Positions 1 to 10,092 of a stretch of 20,478 nt of DNA are shown here, in pieces. The stretch lies in assembly GCA_030141605.1 (NCBI GenBank), contig JAQGDQ010000647.1, forward strand, positions 99,117 to 119,594, given 5' to 3'. Numbering within the stretch: the first letter of the stretch is position 1; every line of letters begins with the position of its first letter. A program made the position numbers and the translations under genes. Source of the stretch: Tubiluchus corallicola. Taxonomy: Eukaryota > Priapulida > Priapulimorpha > Priapulimorphida > Tubiluchidae. The notes under the pieces are model-generated. The model saw only the letters and a list, made by a program, of their open reading frames with translations, had not been told where the DNA came from and searched no databases.

Positions 1-1398
1 GATCATCGTTATCACGGTGCCGCCTTCTATTTGTCGGCCACGCGCACGTGACAAAAAGGCGCCGCAGCCAATCTTATTAGATTCCCTGAGCCACGCGTAG
101 CTTTGAAAGTTTAACAAAATTTGAGTATCCGAGGTAATTATTATTTAATCTAAGCTTTGATTTGAAATAAGCTATTGTAGTTTTCAATATTTCAGAGCAT
201 TCTTTATTCTGAACTCATGTTTACACAACCATCCGGTTTTCCTTTAAAGACAGCCTTGATAAAGATAGCTTTATCAAATTACTTCCGGTATGCAGTTACC
301 AAGAACGCTTGAATTATCGAGTGCTTGTTTGCCACATTGTTTAGGCTTGGTAGTTTATCGAGCAAATGATGATGATAATGATTAATCTTTTATTTTAAAA
401 TACATGTAAAGGTAAATAGCCGTCTAGTTGCAGGTAAGTATAGCTTAATTGTAAGTACACACACATATACACTTTGATACATTAATGATACAATGTTAAA
501 GGAAGATAAGATGATTCTCACATACCATTTTCAAGTACAGTAAAAAGTATTCATTTCACCACAAACAATTAATACAGCAAAGGCGTTTCTGATAATTAAA
601 TAATAGATTAAGATCTTGATTAATGGCGAACGAGCCCAACTATTGATGACATCACAAACTAACATAATTTTCAACAGCAATAATATTCCACGAGCGTGTT
701 ACACGTGTTTGCAAAAGCGAAAATTGCAGTACAGTGCTACGGTAAGATATTCAGTGTGTTGTACTAGGCAAGCTTTAAAATGAAAATTCAAATTTACCCC
801 GCTGCACTCACGCATGAGCTGTCGAACGTGTGCAGTTCGTCACAAACTAACACATCTGAACTGACAGGTACAGCACCTGTTTTTTGTGAAACGCGTTTTC
901 GAAATACAGGTGTTAGTGCCCACCTAATTAGCGAATGGCGAAATGCACGTAACAGCAAAGAACTAGAGGCGCGAACGTGAAATTGTGTTTGTGTAGTAAC
1001 AATTCTTTCACGTAAGTCATTTTTGAAAAAATAGTATATTTCCTTTGAAATTTTTTAAAGAGTAGATTGTTTTCACCTACAGTTTAAGATTGGATCTGGT
1101 TTTGGTTTACATATATGTATAGCTAATACGACGTTACAAAGATTGTCAAAAATTATAACCAGAAAAATATATTTGCCTTTATTAAAATAATTACGCATTT
1201 TGTCATAGCGTTAATTAACCCAGAACTGATAGTCATCATAATGATTACGGAGAATATTTGCATCTCTGTCAGCACACCTATGCCTAGTTTGTATACCAAC
1301 AGAGGTACAAAGTCTATGGAAACTCGCTTGAGCTGTTTGCGTTACACAATCTTTTGTGGCAGCCAATCGATTCCATCACACAGTTTACAGAAGTCTCA
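1..1398. other. AT-rich intergenic sequence, no gene recognised
   Basis: I see no gene here. The only sizeable frame is a 66-codon ATG frame at 780-980 (+). Its product resembles nothing I recognise, has no signal peptide or membrane segment, and could easily occur by chance. A small hairpin lies inside that frame: ACAGGT and ACCTGT flank a 5-nt loop near 865-881. The word GTCACAAACTAACA, or a close variant of it, occurs twice, near 650 and 839. Short simple repeats (ATG/ATA near 367-382, AC near 458-470) fit ordinary animal intergenic DNA. Confidence 0.6.
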
Positions 1399-2033
1399 AC
1401 CATGTTGAACCATGTTAAATCATGTTGAACCATGTTGTACCATGTTGAACCATGCTGGACCATGCTGGACCATGTTGAACCATGTTGTACCATGTTGAAC
1501 CATGTTGAACCATGTTGAACCATGTTGAACCATGTGGAACCATGCTGAACCATGTTAAACCATGTTGAACCATGTTGTACCATGTTGAACCATGACGAAC
1601 CATGCTGGACCATGTTGAACTATGCTGAACCATGCTGAACCATGTTGAACTATGCTGAACCATGTGTTGAACCATGTTGAACTATGCTGAACCATTCTGA
1701 ACCATGTTGGACCATGTTAAACCATGTTGAACCATGACGAACCATGCTGGACCATGTTGAACTATGCTGAACCATGCTGAACCATGTTGAACTATGCTGA
1801 ACCATGTGTTGAACCATGTTGAACTATGCTGAACCATTCTGAACCATGTTGGACCATGTTAAACCATGTTGAACCATGATGAACCATGCTGGACCATGCT
1901 AAACCACGTTGAACCATGCTGAACCATGTTGAACTATGCTGAACCATGTTGAACTATGCTGAACCATGCTGAACCATGTTGAACTATGCTGAACCATGTT
2001 GAACTATGCTGAACCATGCCGAACCATGTTGGA
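1399..2033. repeat. 10-bp minisatellite (ACCATGTTGA)n, about 63 units
   Basis: The decamer ACCATGTTGA repeats almost without interruption. Variants include ACTATGCTGA, ACCATGCTGG, ACCATGTTGT and ACCATTCTGA, and a 12-bp unit ACCATGTGTTGA occurs twice. Variant order is itself repeated with a 142-bp period: CATGACGAAC near 1591 recurs at 1733 and, as CATGATGAAC, at 1875; the 12-bp unit near 1661 recurs at 1803; CATTCTGAACC at 1693 recurs at 1835. This shows recent duplication of a block of 14 units. Minus-strand frames of 86 and 99 codons reading V-Q-H-G-S-T-W-F-N-M are by-products of a period that is not a multiple of three and lacks stops on that strand. I see no evidence that it is translated. 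Confidence 0.95.
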
Positions 2034-2533
2034 GTTTAGGCGATCCTTTCCAGAATCAAAAACGGACCCCAGTCGAGACACCGAAAAGCGCAGAATTTCA
2101 TTTTTCACAAATATGACAAATCGCACGTGATGTCTGAAGCAAATCAGGCCTTAAGCGCATATGAGACAACCAGGGGACGTTTTCTAATCATAAATTTCTA
2201 ACAAAATTCGTAGAGGAAAGTGAGAATGATATCATAAAGGCGTGGAAGAGATTTTTGACGATATAAAAAAGATGCCCTTAAGAAACTTCGCAAATATAGA
2301 AAAACTAAACAAAGTTGTACAATACACAATAACCTGCTCACCAATACTAATAAAAGAGCCTTGAAAAATTTACGAAGTTTAGAAAAAGCAGACACGAATT
2401 ACATATTGAAGCGGCCCGATGCAATAAACCAAAGAAATCTCTGCCGATGAACGCCTCTGTGACAATTCCTCTACGAGAGAGAAATAGAAAACCAAATACA
2501 CCTCGTTATGCCCTCGACGCCCTCTTTAGAGTT
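2034..2533. other. Unassigned AT-rich sequence between the minisatellite and the inverted repeat
   Basis: No gene, RNA or repeat is recognised. A 65-codon minus-strand frame (2198-2395) is rich in Leu, Phe and Ser, but it is short and has no family resemblance. The outer edge of the large inverted repeat is blurred. Traces of similarity to the right arm may reach back to about 2521, with an indel of about 25 bp. Confidence 0.5.
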
Positions 2534-3230
2534 TCTTAAAGCACAAGAAAACCCTCCACTTACATAAAGCTTAAAAAATTCCGTCTCGAAATTTTATACC
2601 ACTTACCTACTACCTTTTCGTATGCAGGGCTTGCGTCGGCAGTCACGCTGTATAAAACGTGTAAATTTAAACTCCCGCGATGACCGTTAGGCGCAGCCAT
2701 TTTAATGGTAGGTTGTTTGAAACAAGTTTTGATAACATTAAGTAAAGTTTGAAAACATAATCAGAGGATTTGTAGCATACATGTTGCTAATTAAGTAGAA
2801 TTTTAAATTGCAGTATCTTGTCAATAAGATTAAAAATACGTTTTTGGTTAGTGAGTGGCGCACCCTGGACGGTGAGTCAGCGACATTTTACCAATTGGCA
2901 CAAACATTTTAAATTATTATTTCTACTTACACAAGTCTTTCAAGCAGGTAAGTGAAATGCTAAGTAATATAGATTTGCACGGAAAGTTTTTGGGACATAA
3001 TTTAACATTTCCTTTTCTTCACCTGATTTACGTTGTGCGTAAATGACGTCATGTAATGGCGCCGTTAAGCAGCATTGCGAGAGATTTAAAATGAAAACAA
3101 ACGAAAATTCCTTTCAACGCGAATACGATATACGCATAAAATTGCTGTAAAGTAATATAATATTTTAACGCAATTTTTCGGACACCTACTTCAGGTGTCC
3201 CTTTTCTTGTCCTTTAAGAAATAAACTACT
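2534..3230 (+). repeat. Left arm of a large inverted repeat
   Basis: This segment is the reverse complement of about 3968-4690. Anchor matches that I checked base by base are 2583-2600 against 4599-4616 (18 of 18) and 2691-2713 against 4481-4503 (23 of 23). The second match continues through about 2759 with only three mismatches. The block around 2960-2990 (GATTTGCACGGAAAG) matches near 4205-4235, and ACCTACTTCAGGTG at 3184-3197 pairs with 4005-4018. Identity is high in patches and is broken by indels and diverged stretches. The arm contains a full CRE palindrome, TGACGTCA, at 3044-3051 that is kept in the other arm. Its inner end has an 8-bp stem-loop (3180-3200). No coding frame is shared by the arms. 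It may be two inverted copies of one dispersed element or one foldback element; I found no target duplication. Confidence 0.88.
3180..3200. other. Perfect 8-bp stem-loop at the inner edge of the left arm
   Basis: GGACACCT at 3180-3187 and AGGTGTCC at 3193-3200 are perfect complements around a 5-nt loop, ACTTC. It sits where the homology between the arms fades. The right-arm counterpart at 4005-4018 keeps CACCTGAAGTAGGT but has lost the outermost pairs. A hairpin at this position could be a subterminal element of a transposon end, or may only reflect the arm's own sequence. Confidence 0.6.
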
Positions 3231-3967
3231 ATGACGTTGTTGATATAATACTATAAACGACTCTCAGTTATCTAGATATTCAATAGTCTAGCAGGCGAAG
3301 AAAAATTTAAGTCTTTGACAGAATGTTACGACATGGACATTATAAGAACACTTGCTAAATTTGTGGACGAAGCTTTTACGTTGCGAGATAAGTTCAGGAG
3401 TAGTAACACAGTCCGCTATACGACATCAGAACTAAGTATCGTTTATATACATATTCGTCTACAATGTCTAAAATTAGTATCATAAACTACTGACTTCCAT
3501 ATAAAATAAAGCTTACTTCTCATTCCCGTTTTTGTTTAGCGACACTAGCGACCCTAATTTTTGATTTTAATTTTCTGTGTCGTACTCATTACCTGTTCAT
3601 ACTTCTAAGTAGAAAATACGTTGTCCTTGTTGTTTACTGTAATTGTCACAATTGTGCTGCATTGTGTTTGGCAATGAAGAAATAAACATGTGTGACAATG
3701 TTACGAATCGATGACAAATGTCACGTCTTAAACAAATGAACCAATCAACTCATCAATCATCCATACAACCAATCAACCGCGACCAAACTGAGTCAGGCTA
3801 TACAGGGCAAGTTTAGCCAGTCAGTTCCTATCACTATCAATACGCGCGCACTTCTACCAGTCCTGATCAATCGATTGCCAAATCCACTAGACAGCTAATT
3901 AATCAACATTTGAAGCCGCCAATTGTCTGGATAGCCTACAAGATGTTTGCCTGCGGGAAAGTATTCC
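3231..3967. other. Unique spacer of the large inverted repeat
   Basis: About 740 bp separate the two arms. No frame of useful length is present, so there is no transposase or other gene inside. The stretch near 3735-3780 has loose repeats of CAATCA/CCAATCAAC words, and the rest is unremarkable AT-rich DNA. The absence of a coding core means that, if the structure is one mobile element, it is non-autonomous. Confidence 0.55.
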
Positions 3968-4690
3968 AGAGAATAAACTGGTAGTTAAAGGAAAAGACAA
4001 TTGTCACCTGAAGTAGGTTTCAGAAAAATCGCCTTAAAATTTATACTACTTTATAGCAATTTTATGCACATATCGTATTCGCGTTGAAAGGAATTTTTGT
4101 TTGCTTTCACTTTAAATTTCCCGCAGTACTGTTCCGACGGCACCATTACATGACGTCACTACGCCATGTAAATCAGGGGAAGAAAAGAAATGTTAAATTA
4201 TGTCCCAAAAAACTTTCCGTGCAAATCTATATTACTTAGCAGTTTGCTTACCTGCTGGAAAGACTGCAACTGAAGTAATATTTAAAATGTTTGTGCCAAT
4301 TGGTAAAACGTTACTAACTCACCCTCCAGGGTGCGCCACTCACTAACTAAAAACGTATTTTTAACTTTATTGACAAGATACAGTAATTTAAAATGTTACT
4401 TTATTAGCAACATGTGCACTACGAATGCTCTGATTATTTTTTGAAACTTTACTCAATGTTATCAAAACTTGTTTCAAACGACCTACCATTAAAATGGCTG
4501 CGCCCAACGGTCATTGCGGGAAATTAGATTTACAAGTTTCATTACACAGCGTTACTACCGACGCAAGCCATGCATGCGAAAAGGTTTAGTACGTAAGCGG
4601 TATAAAATTTCGAGACGAATTTTTAGGCTTTATATAAGTGGAGGGTTTTTCTTGTGCTTTAGAGCAAAACGCGAAATAATCTTAAGCAAA
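3968..4690 (-). repeat. Right arm of the large inverted repeat
   Basis: This is the reverse complement of 2534-3230; anchor matches are given under the left arm. The CRE palindrome TGACGTCA is kept at 4151-4158. CACCCTCCAGGGTG near 4321 is a 6-bp inverted repeat whose left-arm counterpart is changed to CACCCTGGACGGTG. A plus-strand frame of 74 codons (4514-4738) overlaps the outer part of the arm, is basic, and is not conserved as a frame in the left arm, so I treat it as chance. The outer boundary is uncertain by tens of bases. Confidence 0.87.
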
Positions 4691-5480
4691 CTACTCTTTA
4701 AAATATTGAAAAGAAACATACCAGTTTTTCAAAAATGACTTACGTTCATGTTAATTACGTAAATGACTTACTGTTGTATAACATTGCTGCCTATAATACT
4801 ACTTACCTCTCATTTTGCTAAAAGTTTTTTTAACATGCATTTACGTGACGTCACTGATGTAGCAGTAAAGAACATGACTTGTTATGCACTAATTTCTTAC
4901 ATCTACCCTGTGATTTGTAATCTTATTATAATTTGGTCAATAAATACTGTTAATACACACTGTTAATTTTTAATTACTAATCCGACATTAGCAATTAACA
5001 AAAGTTTTCAAAATACAACAAAACTGCCTAGTCAGAGATCATTGTAGCTGACTTAATTACTACATACAGCCTAGAAAAAGGCTAATGTTGTTACGTAATG
5101 TCATGTGTAGGGTGTTGTGTGGCTTAGCAGAACGGTAATTTTGGGAGAAACAGTGACGTTTCTCTAAATGTTGATCGTATTATTGTGAAAACCTCTAGTG
5201 TTCTGTATCTTTCATAATCTTTGCATGTTTTAAGGATGGAGCTGAATGTTTAGTGACTGTCGTGTTACGAGTAACTAATGCATAGAAGAGAGTTAATCTG
5301 CTGCAGTACCACAAATCAAACTCAGGGTGATTCTTAAAGAAACTTCGCTTATCATTATCCCATCATGTCGAAATAGGAAAGTCAGACTCAGAAAGGCAAA
5401 ATGCGTGCATAATTTGTGGCTTCATCCACTAAACAAATGATCAAAACATTAAAAGGGTGGGGTACCAGAAGTTTTTTTAC
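4691..5480. other. Unassigned AT-rich sequence
   Basis: I recognise no gene or RNA. A 67-codon frame at 4763-4966 (+) encodes a hydrophobic, Ile- and Thr-rich stretch that could pass for a membrane segment, but in AT-rich DNA this is expected by chance. A third full CRE palindrome, TGACGTCA, lies near 4847. The last 60 bases, from about 5420, lead into the 79-bp satellite and share no repeat structure with it. Confidence 0.5.
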
Positions 5481-6908
5481 CCCCGGGAGACCCAAGCACT
5501 TGCTACGTCACTGGTGGTTATTACGCATTCGGATTTTTTTCAGCTGTCCAGTCACTGACCCCCGGGAGACCCAAGCACTTGCTACGTCACTGGTGGTTGT
5601 TACGCATTCGGATTTTTTTTCAGCTGTCCTGATACTGACCCCCGGGAGACCCAAGCAATTGCTACGTCACTGGTGGTTGTTACGCATTCGGACTTTTTTC
5701 AGCTGTCCAGTCACTGACGCACGAGCGACCCAAGCACTTGCTACGTCACTGGTGGTTATTACGCATTCGGATTTTTTTCAGCTGTCCAGTCACTGACGCC
5801 CGGGAGACCCAAGCACTTGCTACGTCACTGGTGGTTGTTACGCATTCGGACTTTTTTCAGCTGTCCAGTCACTGACGCCCGGGAGACCCAAGCACTTGCT
5901 ACGTCACTGGTGGTTATTACGCATTCGGATTTTTTTCAGCTGTCCAGTCACTGACGCCCGGGAGACCCAAGCACTTGCTACGTCACTGGTGGTTATTACG
6001 CATTCGGATTTTTTTCAGCTGTCCAGTCACTGACGCCCGGGAGACCCAAGCACTTGCTACGTCACTGGTGGTTATTACGCATTCGGATTTTTTTCAGCTG
6101 TCCAGTCACTGACGCCCGGGAGACCCAAGCACTTGCTACGTCACTGGTGGTTATTACGCATTCGGATTTTTTTCAGCTGTCCAGTCACTGACGCCCGGGA
6201 GACCCAAGCACTTGCTACGTCACTGGTGGTTATTACGCATTCGGATTTTTTTCAGCTGTCCAGTCACTGACGCCCGGGAGACCCAAGCACTTGCTACGTC
6301 ACTGGTGGTTATTACGCATTCGGATTTTTTTCAGCTGTCCAGTCACTGACGCCCGGGAGACCCAAGCACTTGCTACGTCACTGGTGGTTATTACGCATTC
6401 GGATTTTTTTCAGCTGTCCAGTCACTGACGCCCGGGAGACCCAAGCACTTGCTACGTCACTGGTGGTTATTACGCATTCGGATTTTTTTCAGCTGTCCTG
6501 TCACTGACGCCCGGGAGACCCAAGCACTTGCTACGTCACTGGTGGTTATTACGCATTCGGATTTTTTTCAGCTGTCCTGTCACTGACCCCCGGGTGACCC
6601 AAGCACTTGCTACGTCACTGGTGGTTATTACGCATTCGGATTTTCTTCACCTGTCCAGTCACTGACCCCCGGGTGACCCAAGCACTTGCTACATCACTGG
6701 TGGTTATTACGCATTCGGATTTTTTTCAGCTGCCCTGTCACTGACCCCCGGGAGACCCAAGCACTTGCTACGTCACTGGTGGTTATTACGCATTCGGATT
6801 TTTTTCAGCCGTCCAGTCACTGACGCACGACCCAAGCACTTGCTACGTCACTGGTGGTTATTACGCATTCGGATTTTTTCTTCAGCTGTCCAGTCACTGA
6901 CGCACGAG
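5481..6908. repeat. 79-bp satellite array, about 18 units
   Basis: Each unit starts at CCCGGGAGACCCAAGCACTT, continues through GCTACGTCACTGGTGGTTAT, TACGCATTCGGA and a T-run, and ends in CAGCTGTCCAGTCACTGACG. GGGAGACCC recurs at 5881, 5960, 6039, 6118 and onwards at exactly 79 bp. Units between about 5880 and 6510 are almost identical. Units near both ends carry changes: GACCCC for GACGCC, ACGAGCGACC for CGGGAGACC, GGGTGACC, a lost segment near 6829, and ATC for GTC near 6692. This is the usual result of homogenisation in the array interior. Each unit holds a SmaI-type CCCGGG, a CRE half-site (TACGTCA), an E-box (CAGCTG) and an internal direct repeat, GTCACTG. Frames of 126 and 91 codons within it are period artefacts. 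Confidence 0.97.
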
Positions 6909-7418
6909 TCTCACGAATCCATTTTTCAACCAGCAGATAAATCATTCAGCTGCTCAATCAATGGGCACGATAATGCTGAGCTTATGCTCTCTCGGAGGCT
7001 GCAGTATGAAATTCGCTGCATCCGGCTAAATGGATTGTAAAACTTCGCTGAGCAGTTAAACATTTGCGAAAAGACATTTCTCCTCTCACTAGAGGGAAGC
7101 CAGATTATCATAGCAACGAGATTTATTTCCACGTTTCTCCATCAAATTACATAAAATTAACCTCGTGCGAGTCGTAAACGCAGCAGTGATGATTTTGTTG
7201 TGTAGCCATCAAGTAGAACTAGCGCACGAAAATACTTTTAAACTTGCTGTGTGATTTAAATATGTGCTGATAACGTTATTTCACGAACTTGGCTTCAAAA
7301 CCGACAATAAAAATACTTCTCCGTCTGGGTAATATTGTTATCGTACACCAGCCCGGGAATTTAATAATTTTGTTGTACTTTCATATACTTTCCTATTAAA
7401 GTGTAAATATTTTAATTT
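6909..7418. other. Unassigned sequence between satellite and GA tract
   Basis: I see no gene. Small frames on both strands at 6926-7132 are under 70 codons and match no family I know. Composition is mildly AT-rich and there is no internal repeat. Confidence 0.5.
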
Positions 7419-7813
7419 AAAGGGGAGACAGAGGAGAAGTAGGAACAGAAAGTGGGGAAGGAGGGAGAAAAGGAGAGAGAGGGGGAGGAGGGAGAAAAGG
7501 AAAGAAAGAGGGGGAGAGGGAGAGCCAAAACAGACAGAAAGAGAGAAACAGGGAGAGGGAGAGAGAGAGAGAGAGAAAAGCACAGACAGAGAGAGAGAGA
7601 AGGGGAGGCAGAGGAAGACAGAGAGAGAACGAAAGAGAGACAGAGAGGGAAAGAGGGAAAGAGAGAAAGAGAGAGGGGGAGAAAGAGAGAGGGGGAGAGG
7701 TAGTGAGGGGCACGGAAGCAGAGAGAGAGGGGGGAGGAGGGGGAGAGAAAGAGACAGAGAGAGGGGGAGGAGGAGTGAGAAAGAGAGGGAGCATTAGGGG
7801 AAGAGGGAGAAGA

Positions 7814-7894
<81 letters not shown>

Positions 7895-7909
7895 GAGAGA
7901 GAAAGAGGA

Positions 7910-7942
<33 letters not shown>

Positions 7943-7962
7943 GGAGAGAAAGAGGGACGAGA
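7419..7962. repeat. Imperfect purine-rich (GA)n tract, about 540 bp
   Basis: The plus strand is almost entirely purine: GA and GGA/GAAA motifs with rare C or T, and the cleanest (GA)n runs lie between about 7817 and 7945. Composition alone keeps five or six frames open, giving Arg/Glu/Gly-rich frames on the plus strand and Ser/Leu-rich frames up to 208 codons on the minus strand. None should be called a gene. Long mirror-symmetric polypurine tracts like this can form triplex (H-DNA) structures. The scattered interruptions (CAGACAGA, GGGGGAGGAGG) suggest an old microsatellite. Confidence 0.95.
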
Positions 7963-8696
7963 TGCAGGCACGTAGTCGCAGGAATAACTTGTATAGGTAT
8001 ATCAAAATTTCGTGTAACCCACACAGAAAGCTAACCAAAAATACAGCTTATGCAAACACAAAATACAACACATATGCCACTACATACTAGAACGTGCATG
8101 TGCATGTGCGATATGTTCAATACGTGCAAACAAACTACATGATGTAGTAGTGATGTAGTTTGTGCAAGGGAAAAAATCAAACAGTCGCAGCCACTTAATT
8201 GTTCCTGCAAACATGAAAACAAATCCTAATCTGGCACATCTGCAAACAGATATACAAATGCTCTTGTGGCCGGAAGTCATCCAATTATAAGAGCAATCAG
8301 ATTTTGCGTTTAGTTTTGTTCTAAGCAAACTTCTCTGAAACGTGACTACTGGGCAAACAGACAAACACACAAACGCTTTCTCAGAAGACAATTCCACGGC
8401 CAAGAAATTGCCGTGAGTTCGATAAACAAATTCATTTTACGTTTAATAAGTACAGATTGCTACTGACACAAATCGTTATGCTGATGTTGCACGCGGATAA
8501 AATATGATATTGATTGCGATATTCAATTACAGTATGTATAGTTAAGCATGCAACATCTTATAGAAGCCTGTAAGCTTGTGGAAGTTGCCTGATAATCAGA
8601 ATCGCTTGACTAATTTCTAACATTTAAGAAGCTTTTATTGAAAATGTTTAAAATATTAGAATGTTGGCTTAGTAAATGCCAGTAATGTGGGTAATT
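7963..8696. other. Unassigned unique sequence
   Basis: Minus-strand frames of 63 and 107 codons (8031-8222 and 8080-8403) overlap each other and have no recognisable motif. A short alternating stretch, GTGCATGTGCATGTGC, lies near 8094. The region ends at the TAA (8697-8699) that forms the left target duplication of the adjoining transposon. Confidence 0.5.
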
Positions 8697-8749
8697 TAAT
8701 GGTGCGTTCACACTAGAAAGTTCTCTCACAAGTTCTTGCGAAAGTTCTG

Positions 8750-10030
8750 ACTCGCGAGTGTGAACGGCTTTGCAAGTTCTCTCTGGGAGTAAGTTCGCGA
8801 GTGTGAATGGCTTTCCAAGTTCTCTCTGGGAGTAAACTCGCGAGTGTGAACGGCTTTGCAAGTTCTCTCTGGGAGTAAGTTCGCAAATGTGAACGGCTTT
8901 GCAAGTTCTCTCTGGGAGTAAGTTCGCAAATGTGAACGCCTTTGCAAGTTCTCTCTGGGAGTAAGTTCGCGAGTGTGAATGACTTTCCAAGTTCTCTCTG
9001 GGAGTAAACTCGTGAGTGTGAACGGCTTTGCAAGTTCTCTCTGGGAGTAAGTTCGCAAATGTGAACGGCTTTGCAAGTTCTCTCTGGGAGTAAGTTCGCA
9101 AATGTGAACGGCTTTGCAAGTTCTCTCTGGGAGTAAGTTCGCAAATGTGAACGGCTTTGCAAGTTCTCTCTGAGAGTAAGTTCGCAAGTGTGAATGGCTT
9201 TGCAGGTTCTCTCTGGGAGTAAGCTCACGAGTGTGAACGGCTCTGCAAGTTCTCTCTGGGAGTAAGCTCGCGAGTGTGAACGGCTTTGCAAGTTCTCTCT
9301 GGGAGTAAACTCTCAAGTGTGAACGGCTTTGCGAGTTCTCTCTGGGAGTAAGCTCGCGAGTGTGAACGGCTTTGCAAGTTCTCTCTGGGAGTAAGTTCGC
9401 AAGTGTGAACGGCTTTGCAAGTTCTCTCTGGGAGTAAACTCTCAAGTGTGAACGGCTTTGCGAGTTCTCTCTGGGAGTAAACTCGCGAGTGTGAACGGCT
9501 TTGCAAGTTCTCTCTGGGAGTAAGTTCGCAAGTGTGAACGACTTTGCAAGTTCTCTCTGGGAGTAAGCTCTCAAGTGTGAACGGCTTTGCGAGTTCTCTC
9601 TGGGAGTAAGCCCGTGAGTGTGAACGGCTTTGCAAGTTCTCTCTGGGAGTAAGCTCGCGAGTGTGAATGCCTTTGCAAGTTCTCTCTGGGAGTAAGTTCG
9701 CAAGTGTGAACGGCTTTGCGAGTTCTCTCTGGGAGTAAATCCGCGAGTGTGAACGGCTTTGCAAGTTCTCTCTGGGAGTAAGTTCGCAAGTGTGAACGGC
9801 TTTGCGAGTTCTCTCTGGTAGTAAATCCGCGAGTGTGAACGGCTTTGCAAGTTCTCTGTGGGAGTAAATCCGCGAGTGTGAACGGCTTTGCAAGTTCTCT
9901 GTGGGAGTAAACTCACAAGCGTGAATGTCTTTGCAAGTTCTCTCTGGGAGTAAGCTCAGAAGTGTGAACGTCTTTGCAAGTTCTCTCTGGGAGTAAGCTC
10001 GCAAGTGTGAACGGCTTTGCAAGTTCTCTC
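8750..10030. repeat. 43-bp minisatellite inside the transposon, about 30 units
   Basis: The monomer reads GTTCTCTCTGGGAGTAAGTT, then CGCGAGTGTGAACGGCTTTG, then CAA. Variation is concentrated in the segment after GGGAGTAA (GTTCGC, GCTCGC, ACTCGC, ACTCTC, ATCCGC) and at C/T changes in GAACGGC. The minus strand has no stop in any frame of the consensus. Because 43 leaves remainder 1 on division by 3, all three minus frames encode the same 43-residue repeat in shifted phase. This produces apparent proteins of up to 396 residues (8726-9916). I regard these as by-products. Confidence 0.96.
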
Positions 10031-10092
10031 ACAAGTTCTTGCACAAGAACTCCCGCCAACGTGCGAGAGAACTTGCAAAGCCGTTCACACTT
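10003..10092. repeat. Perfect 28-bp inverted repeat at the right end of the array
   Basis: The 28 bases at 10003-10030 (AAGTGTGAACGGC...GTTCTCTC) are exactly the reverse complement of 10065-10092. Between them lies a second, smaller inverted repeat, AGTTCTTG at 10034-10041 with CAAGAACT at 10044-10051. The last array unit thus faces an inverted copy of itself belonging to the right terminal region, which marks where the array joins the right TIR. Confidence 0.92.

Noticed and set aside
780-980. 66-codon ATG frame
   Set aside because: Short, unsupported by any motif, and in AT-rich intergenic sequence.
1314-1675. Trp/His/Met repeat proteins of 86 and 99 codons
   Set aside because: They are by-products of the 10-bp minisatellite with no independent support.
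7412-8038. Ser/Leu-rich 208-codon minus-strand frame and Arg/Glu-rich plus-strand frames
   Set aside because: These are a direct consequence of purine-only composition in the GA tract. Hydrophobic Leu/Ser runs here are not signal peptides or membrane segments.
8697-8700. TTAA piggyBac-type target site at the left end of the 43-bp-array element
   Set aside because: TTAA is present only on the left. The right flank is TAAG, so only the TAA duplication is consistent with both ends.
8726-9916. 396-codon minus-strand frame, with overlapping frames of 265, 192 and 169 codons, with regular Glu-Arg-Thr-Cys-Lys motifs
   Set aside because: All lie in the 43-bp array. The consensus has no stop in any minus-strand frame, so length is explained by the repeat, and the frames share one peptide in shifted phase.
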